Shown: positions 21,032-25,674 of the stretch, one piece after another
Layout of the letters: each line of letters starts with the position of its first letter
How positions within the stretch are numbered: position 1 is the first letter of the stretch
Assembly (NCBI GenBank): GCA_031295725.1
Contig: JAUMNV010000111.1
Location: forward strand, 1-25,674
DNA: 25,674 nucleotides
DNA from: Collinsella sp.
Lineage (GTDB): Bacteria; Actinomycetota; Coriobacteriia; Coriobacteriales; Coriobacteriaceae
Direction: 5' to 3'
Position numbers and translations under genes: made by a program
The notes under the pieces: generated by a model
The model's database searches: none
Told to the model about the DNA's origin: nothing
Seen by the model: the letters and a program-made list of their open reading frames with translations, nothing else

Positions 21032-21119
21032 TGGAGACGGGTTTGCTTTGGCAGGTTATCCGGCGCGGGCGCGCACCGGTCATACCGATATCCAACCCGC
21101 CAAAACAAAACCGTCCCCA
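21032..21119. repeat. Large palindrome with GGGACGGTTTTG halves in the bglA leader
   Basis: The left half TGGAGACGGGTTTGCTTTGG (21032-21051, continuing CAGGTT) is the imperfect inverse of the right half, whose complement reads TGGGGACGGTTTTGTTTTGG followed by CGGGTT (21119 back to 21094). About 26 pairs with a few mismatches. It belongs to the same GGGAC family, and TTTTGGC(A/G)GG matches the 17140-17178 element. It lies between the predicted bglA promoter and ATG, so it is likely to be transcribed as part of the 5' leader. Confidence 0.7.
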
Positions 21120-21163
21120 AACGGTCGATCCTGTTCTGCGGAAAGATTCCGTTCGTTGCTTAA

Positions 21164-21191
21164 ACTATAGCGCTCTAATTCTAAAAGTAAA
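21164..21191 (-). promoter_or_regulatory. Candidate promoter of the bglA-PTS operon
   Basis: Read on the minus strand: TTTACT (21186-21191), 16-base spacer, TATAGT (21164-21169), in an AT-rich gap that stands out from the GC-rich surroundings. Transcription would start near 21157 and run through the palindrome at 21032-21119 before reaching bglA. Confidence 0.55.
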
Positions 21192-21230
21192 GCGTCTTTT
21201 TCTTTTTTCTTTCTCGAGCTTCTTAGATAA

Positions 21231-21261
21231 AGGTTATATGGGTGCCTTGTTAAGGGTTATA
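21231..21261 (+). promoter_or_regulatory. Direct repeat GGTTATA upstream of gntR
   Basis: GGTTATA occurs at 21232-21238 and 21255-21261, 23 bases (about two helical turns) apart. The second copy overlaps a TATACT box at 21258-21263. It lies between the divergent bglA promoter and the gntR start. It may be an operator for the GntR regulator, but two 7-mers could be chance. Confidence 0.3.
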
Positions 21262-21299
21262 CTTACTTGCGTATTGATATATGTCGGAAAGGAGGTTCA

Positions 21300-22019
21300 A
21301 TGATTCCCAAATACGAGGCGATAGCTGCAGATATTCGTCGAAGCATCGAGGATGGCACTCTTAAACCGGGCGACAAGCTTCCCACCGTCGTTGAGTTCTG
21401 CGAGCTCTATAGCGTTTCCAAAATCACCGTCAAACGAGCTATCGAGCAAATCACCGAGGAAGGTCTTATTACCAGCCGACGCGGATCGGGTACCTACGTT
21501 AAGGACACGGCGGGACTTCCCGGTCAGGCGTTTTTCCAGGGCAAAAACGACCGTGCCCAGGGCTTTTCGTATGAGCACCGCGGGGAGAAGGTGACCTCGG
21601 TGGTCTACGATTTCTCGATTGTTAATCCACCAGCGGACATCGCAGCCCAGCTGGGAATTGCCGAGGATGACTTTGCCTATCACATCGTGCGCGTGCGTCA
21701 GGCCGATGAGAAGCCCATCGTTATCGAGTACACCTACATGCCCCTCGAGCTGATTCCAGGCCTTAAAAAGAAGGACCTGTACGGATCGGTCTACCACTTC
21801 ATCCGCGAGCAATGTGGGCTGAAGATTTCGAGCTTCCACCGTACCATTCGCGCCGTGGCAGCAACCGAGGAAGAAGCCGAGCGCTTGGACACCAAGCCTG
21901 GCTCTCCCCTGCTCGAGCTCACCCAGATTGGCTTTTTGGACAGCGGCGCCGCCTTTGAGTATTCGGTCTCGCGCAACGTTGGCGACCGCTTTGAGTTGCA
22001 CAACGTAACGTTGGCATAG
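21300..22019 (+). CDS. GntR/HutC-family transcriptional regulator with UTRA domain
   Basis: 239 residues. The N-terminal winged helix (1-68) has the GntR pattern: LKPGDKLPTVVEFCELYSVSKITVKRAIEQITEEGLI and RRGSGTYV. The UTRA ligand-binding domain runs from about 90 to 235 and typically binds a sugar phosphate in the TreR/BglR subgroup. Divergent placement next to the bglA-PTS operon suggests that it represses this operon and responds to a phosphorylated beta-glucoside or glucose-6-phosphate. That is inferred from context. The ATG at 21300 has AAAGGAGG four bases upstream. An in-frame start at 21267 is unlikely. Confidence 0.9.
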   Translation: MIPKYEAIAADIRRSIEDGTLKPGDKLPTVVEFCELYSVSKITVKRAIEQITEEGLITSRRGSGTYVKDTAGLPGQAFFQGKNDRAQGFSYEHRGEKVTSVVYDFSIVNPPADIAAQLGIAEDDFAYHIVRVRQADEKPIVIEYTYMPLELIPGLKKKDLYGSVYHFIREQCGLKISSFHRTIRAVAATEEEAERLDTKPGSPLLELTQIGFLDSGAAFEYSVSRNVGDRFELHNVTLA

Positions 22020-22034
22020 GTTTTTGTAGTCATC

Positions 22035-22070
22035 CGGGCGCTCGCTTTGAGCTGTTTTGTGCAGCGCCCG
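22035..22070 (+). promoter_or_regulatory. Hairpin between gntR and the phosphomannose isomerase gene
   Basis: Perfect 8-bp stem CGGGCGCT (22035-22042) / AGCGCCCG (22063-22070) with a 20-base loop, in the 74-base gap between the two genes. There is no T-run. It may be a weak terminator or a processing site. Confidence 0.3.
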
Positions 22071-22093
22071 CGCAACACAATGGGGGTATGAAC

Positions 22094-23026
22094 ATGTCCG
22101 ATTTGATTAAGCTGACGCCGATCTTCCACGAGAAGATCTGGGGCGGTCGCCAGCTCGAAACCGTATTTGGCTACGACATTCCCGATGGCCCCATCGGTGA
22201 GTGCTGGGCCATCTCGGCCCACCCCAACGGCGACTGCCAGATTGCGGAGGGCCCGTATGCCGGCCACACGCTGTCGTGGCTGTGGGCCGAGCATCGCGAG
22301 CTCTTTGGCAACTGCGAGGGCAAGGAGTTCCCGCTGCTCATTAAGATTCTGGACGCCAAGGACGACCTTTCGATCCAGATTCATCCCAACGACGAGTACG
22401 CTGCCGAGCACGAGAACGGTAGCCTGGGCAAAACCGAGTGTTGGTATGTGCTGGACTGCGAGCCCGACGCCACGATCATCGTCGGCCAGCGTGCCAAGGA
22501 CCGCGCCGAGGCCGCACAAATGATCGAGGAAAGACGTTGGGACGACATGCTCAACGTGTTGCCGATTCACAAGGGCGACTTTTTCCAGATTGATTCCGGT
22601 ACCGTGCACGCCATCAAGACCGGCACGCTCATTTTGGAGACGCAGCAGTCGAGCGACGTGACGTATCGTCTGTACGACTACGACCGTCCCGGCACTGACG
22701 GCAACCTGCGCCCGCTGCACATTGAGCAGAGCCTCGACTGCATCGACTTTGATGCTCAGGCTCCGACCGACGGCACGGTGACCGCGCCCGAGGTGGACGG
22801 CGTGACCGAGCTCGAGTCCAACCCCTGCTACACCGTCGATCGCGTGCGCGTCAACGGCAGCAAGACCCTCGACCAGCGCTGGCCCTTCATGTGCCTGTCG
22901 GTCATCGACGGCGAAGGCACCGTCTGCGGCGACCCCGTCCACAAGGGAAGCCACCTGCTGGCCCCGAGCACCGTCAGCTCCATCGACCTCGAAGGCAAGA
23001 TGGAACTGATCATCAGCCACCTGTAG
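22094..23026 (+). CDS. manA: Class I mannose-6-phosphate isomerase
   Basis: 310 residues. Zinc enzyme that interconverts mannose-6-phosphate and fructose-6-phosphate. The zinc ligands are all visible: Q95 and H97 in SIQIHPNDEY, E115 in KTECWYVL, H172 in SGTVHAI. R192 lies in TYRLYDYDR. Length fits the short Firmicute-type form rather than the longer enterobacterial form. The start at 22094 is chosen over 22088 because GGGGGT then lies seven bases upstream, but the ribosome-binding site is atypical. It follows gntR in the same direction and may be part of its transcript. It ends at a strong terminator. Confidence 0.88.
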   Translation: MSDLIKLTPIFHEKIWGGRQLETVFGYDIPDGPIGECWAISAHPNGDCQIAEGPYAGHTLSWLWAEHRELFGNCEGKEFPLLIKILDAKDDLSIQIHPNDEYAAEHENGSLGKTECWYVLDCEPDATIIVGQRAKDRAEAAQMIEERRWDDMLNVLPIHKGDFFQIDSGTVHAIKTGTLILETQQSSDVTYRLYDYDRPGTDGNLRPLHIEQSLDCIDFDAQAPTDGTVTAPEVDGVTELESNPCYTVDRVRVNGSKTLDQRWPFMCLSVIDGEGTVCGDPVHKGSHLLAPSTVSSIDLEGKMELIISHL

Positions 23027-23050
23027 GTCGCACCAACAACCCAAACGCAA

Positions 23051-23088
23051 CAAGGGGCTCTCCCGTCCATGTGCGGGAGAGCCCCTTG
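23051..23088 (+). terminator. Terminator of the isomerase gene
   Basis: Perfect 15-bp stem CAAGGGGCTCTCCCG (23051-23065) / CGGGAGAGCCCCTTG (23074-23088), loop of eight, followed by CCATATCTATTT, only 24 bases after the stop. Confidence 0.8.
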
Positions 23089-23170
23089 CCATATCTATTT
23101 ATCAGCCCACCCGGCTCTCCAGATCAAAAAGCGAACGAGCAGAGCAACGTTCGCAAGCACCGTTACCCAA

Positions 23171-23300
23171 GGACCTGGGCGGGCGTATAGGGCAACATCG
23201 ATCGCGAGTTCCGCACGCAAAGGAGAGCACTTAATGTGCTCTCCGTCTTGCGCAGGACTGCCCGAGCAGGCGATGTTGCCCTATACGCCCGCCCAGGTCC
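23171..23300. repeat. Perfect 30-bp inverted repeat with nested hairpins beside pcrA
   Basis: Arms 23171-23200 (starts GGACCTGGGCGGGCGTATAG) and 23271-23300 (ends GCCCGCCCAGGTCC) are exact inverse copies. Inside them CGCAA (23216-23220) pairs with TTGCG (23248-23252), and GGAGAGCAC (23222-23230) pairs with GTGCTCTCC (23236-23244), loop TTAAT. The whole 130-base unit can fold into one branched hairpin. It ends eight bases before the pcrA stop codon (23308-23310). It does not contain the GGGAC core. No tRNA or rRNA signature and no supported coding region is visible. The 281-base gap 23027-23307 therefore holds the manA terminator and this element. Confidence 0.75.
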
Positions 23301-23307
23301 GCCAGGA

Positions 23308-25674
23308 TCACGACAGCTTGACGATCGGCGCGAAGCCCTTCATCAGCTTTTTGGTCTGACCGGTCTTTTCGAATTGAACCTCGATCATGTCTCCGGCGAC
23401 CGAGATCACGGTACCCGTGCCAAAGGTCTTGTGGCTCACGGTATCGCCTGCGGCAAAGTCCTGCGATGCGCTGGCGCGATCAACCTTGCGCTCCACCGTC
23501 GGGGACACCTTGGACGAGGGCTTTTTGGCTCGCGGTGCGCCCGAGCCAAAGGTCGAGGCAACACGGCCAGCGTCGGGCGAGACCCCACGATGGCGCTCGG
23601 TCCCGTAGCTGCTGCCACCAAAGAAATCGTCAAAGCTCGATCCGCCGCGCGAACCGGAACCGCCAGTCGAGCGCGTATGCGAACCAAATACCTTGCCGCC
23701 GTACATATCCGAACCCATGCCCGAGCCAAAGGTGCCGTGACGGTCGCCGCGCTTCTCCCAACCCGTGCCTTCAAAACCGGCAGAACCGATACCGCTAAAC
23801 TCGATATCCTCAAACGGAATCTCGTTGAGGAAGCGCGAGCGCGGGTTGGCAGAGGTCGAGCCGTAGGTGCGACGCGTGGCCGCATAGGTCAGGAACAGGC
23901 GCTTACGGGCACGCGTGATGGCGACGTAGGCCAGGCGACGCTCCTCCTCGAGCTTACCCGGGTCATCGCTGCCGCCAAAGTCGTGCACGTGCGGGAAGAT
24001 GCCCTCCTCCATGCCGGCCACGAACACCGCCGGGAACTCCAGGCCCTTGGCGGAGTGGATGGTCATCATGGTAATGGCATGCGTCTCGCCGGCCAGGGAA
24101 TCCAAGTCGGAGCGCAGGGCCAGCCACTCCATGAGTGCCGGTAGCGCCTTACAGGTGAGCGGACCATAGGTGCGCTCAATCTCGTCGGCATGCACGGCAC
24201 CCGCCGGCATCCCCGTCGGCGCGGCATACGCGTTGCCCGCGATGGCGGCGGCCAGGGCATCCTGCGGCGAGAGCGCCGGGGCGGCTAGGCTATCGAGCGG
24301 ATTGGAACCTGCGGCATCGCGCGCGCCGACGAGTGCCTCAAACGAGGATGCCGGGGCAAATGGCCCCGGTTCGGGCGCGGGCGCGCTCACCACGACGGGC
24401 TCGGCGCCGGCAGGCACGTCGGCAACACCAGCTGCGCGCAGCTCTTCCAAGCTCTCGAGCGTACCCTCGATGTCCTCGTGCGTCTCCTCAAATTCGGCAG
24501 CGACGCCCAGGAATTCCTGGATGTTCTCGGCACGGCTCTCAGACTCCATGGTGCCCTCGGCGCGAAACGCCTGCAGCAGACCCGTCTTATCGACAATCAT
24601 CTCGACGACGTCCTTGAGCTCGCCGTCCATGCGGCGGCCCTCGCGCACCAGCGACACAAAGCTTGACAGGCCATTGCGGACCTTGGCGCTAAACATGCCG
24701 GTTTCGGCACACGCAATCTCGCAAGCCTGGAAGAACGAGCAACGGTTGTCGCGCGCCAGCTGCTCGATTTTTTGGATCGAGGTGGAGCCGATGCCACGGC
24801 GCGGTGTGTTGATGACGCGCTTGACGCTCATCTCGTCGGCCGGGTTCACGATCATCTTAAGGTAGGCCATGACATCACGGATCTCGGCACGGTCGAAGAA
24901 TCGCGTGCCGCCCACGATCTTGTAGGGCACGCCCGCGCGCAGGAACATATCTTCGAGGATACGCGACTGGGCGTTGGTGCGATAGAACACGGCAATGTCG
25001 TCGTAGCTCGTGCCTTTGGCATGCAGCTTCTCGATCTCGCCGGCAATCCAGCGGCCCTCGTCGCGCTCGTCGCTCGCCTGGAAGGCCTGGATCTTCTCGC
25101 CATCGCCCTCGGCCGTAAACAGGCGCTTGTCCTTGCGCTGCGAGTTGTGGCGTACCACGGCGTTGGCGGCGTTCAGGATATGACCCGTAGAGCGATAGTT
25201 CTGCTCCAGCTTGACGGTCTTGCAGTTTTTAAAATCCTTCTCAAAGTCCAGGATATTGGTGATGTCGGCGCCACGCCAGCTGTAAATGGACTGGTCATCG
25301 TCGCCCACGACCATGAGGTTTTGGTACTTGGCGGCCAGCAGGTTGGCGATTTCGTACTGGACGTGGTTGGTGTCCTGATACTCGTCGACGCTAATGTAGC
25401 GGAAGCGCTCTTGGTACTTATCGAGCACCTCGGGGCGGGTGCGCAGCAGCTCAAGCGCGCGCACGAGCAGGTCGTCGAAGTCCATCGCATTGGCGGCGCG
25501 CAAGCGACGCTCCAGCTCCAAGTAGACCTGTGCGGCCTTTTTATCGTTGGGGCTATCGGCGCTCTTGAGCATGTCCTCGGGGCCGATCATGGCGTTTTTG
25601 GCCGAGCTGATCTTGCTGCGGATCATGTTGATGGGGAACTGCTTTTGCTCGATGCCGAGCGCCTGCATAATGTC
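23308..25674 (-). CDS. pcrA: ATP-dependent 3'-5' DNA helicase PcrA/UvrD, N-terminus beyond the window
   Basis: The frame is open to the right edge; 788 codons are seen, so about the first 100-150 residues (with the Walker A motif) are missing. Superfamily 1 helicase motifs from the first in-window Met at 25668: II VDEYQDTN at 94-101, III GDDDQSIYSWRGA at 122-134, IV EQNYRST at 155-161, V TIHSAKGLEF at 536-545, VI AYVAITRA at 580-587. The C-terminal 45 residues (GDTVSHKTFGTGTVISV...) form the Tudor-like module that binds RNA polymerase. Between motifs IV and V there is an insert of about 90 residues, rich in Ala and Pro (412-505). A Gly/Ser/Arg-rich linker lies before the Tudor module. It acts in nucleotide excision repair and removal of stalled polymerase. 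Stop codon at 23308, convergent with manA. Confidence 0.92.
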   Translation of the reverse strand, partial: DIMQALGIEQKQFPINMIRSKISSAKNAMIGPEDMLKSADSPNDKKAAQVYLELERRLRAANAMDFDDLLVRALELLRTRPEVLDKYQERFRYISVDEYQDTNHVQYEIANLLAAKYQNLMVVGDDDQSIYSWRGADITNILDFEKDFKNCKTVKLEQNYRSTGHILNAANAVVRHNSQRKDKRLFTAEGDGEKIQAFQASDERDEGRWIAGEIEKLHAKGTSYDDIAVFYRTNAQSRILEDMFLRAGVPYKIVGGTRFFDRAEIRDVMAYLKMIVNPADEMSVKRVINTPRRGIGSTSIQKIEQLARDNRCSFFQACEIACAETGMFSAKVRNGLSSFVSLVREGRRMDGELKDVVEMIVDKTGLLQAFRAEGTMESESRAENIQEFLGVAAEFEETHEDIEGTLESLEELRAAGVADVPAGAEPVVVSAPAPEPGPFAPASSFEALVGARDAAGSNPLDSLAAPALSPQDALAAAIAGNAYAAPTGMPAGAVHADEIERTYGPLTCKALPALMEWLALRSDLDSLAGETHAITMMTIHSAKGLEFPAVFVAGMEEGIFPHVHDFGGSDDPGKLEEERRLAYVAITRARKRLFLTYAATRRTYGSTSANPRSRFLNEIPFEDIEFSGIGSAGFEGTGWEKRGDRHGTFGSGMGSDMYGGKVFGSHTRSTGGSGSRGGSSFDDFFGGSSYGTERHRGVSPDAGRVASTFGSGAPRAKKPSSKVSPTVERKVDRASASQDFAAGDTVSHKTFGTGTVISVAGDMIEVQFEKTGQTKKLMKGFAPIVKLS

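Noticed and set aside
19551..21170. A 539-codon open frame on the plus strand across bglA
   Set aside because: Mirror of the GH1 gene; it also runs through the leader palindrome. The GH1 motifs on the minus strand are unambiguous.
21791..23092. A 433-codon minus-strand frame over gntR and manA
   Set aside because: Antisense to two genes with clear motifs, low-complexity translation.
23171..23300. CRISPR or tRNA-like structure beside pcrA
   Set aside because: There are only two arms in inverted orientation, no repeated spacers, and the fold has no tRNA cloverleaf features.

Overview
The window looks like chromosomal core DNA from a high-GC anaerobic gut actinobacterium. Class Coriobacteriia, and probably Collinsella, is my best guess. 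It rests on the combination of genes (TatB/TatC with HypA/HypB, Mn-dependent pyrophosphatase, a lactose/cellobiose-type PTS, a topoisomerase with a Lys/Ala/Thr-rich tail, a mycobacterial-type aspartate aminotransferase) and on high GC codon use. There is no rRNA or marker gene to prove it. I see no phage, insertion sequence, CRISPR array, tRNA or rRNA.

Layout. 1-4612, minus strand: tmk, holB, ricT (PSP1 family), comF, and the start of an unrecognised gene cut by the left edge. This is a DNA replication, nucleotide and competence cluster with overlapping or near-touching genes. 4613-5942: an intergenic region full of palindromes, then a plus-strand zinc-ribbon membrane protein, then a bidirectional terminator. 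5970-11099, minus strand: tatB, tatC, hypA, hypB and an archaeal-like type IA topoisomerase. 11253-12923, minus strand: a type Ic aspartate aminotransferase followed by a STAS-domain anti-sigma-factor antagonist. 13073-13327: a small plus-strand protein. 13413-15962, minus strand: nhaA behind a structured leader, and ppaC. 16131-22019 plus the following gene: a sugar cluster with a ROK glucokinase, the PTS genes IIA, IIB and IIC, a GH1 6-phospho-beta-glucosidase, a divergent GntR/HutC regulator and a class I phosphomannose isomerase. 23308-25674, minus strand: a PcrA/UvrD helicase whose N-terminus lies beyond the right edge.

How the genes work together. A beta-glucoside is probably imported and phosphorylated by IIA/IIB/IIC and split by the GH1 enzyme to glucose-6-phosphate and an aglycone or glucose. 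The ROK kinase would phosphorylate the free glucose and the isomerase would connect to mannose/fructose phosphates. The divergently transcribed GntR protein is the likely local regulator. HypA and HypB load nickel into [NiFe] hydrogenase, and Tat exports folded metalloenzymes; no hydrogenase structural gene lies in the window.

The most unusual signal is between the genes. A family of small palindromes is scattered across at least six intergenic sites. Most share a loop core of the form GGGAC(G/A)-G-TT while their stem sequences differ from site to site. They look like REP/BIME-type elements. A separate perfect 30-bp inverted repeat sits beside the pcrA stop codon.
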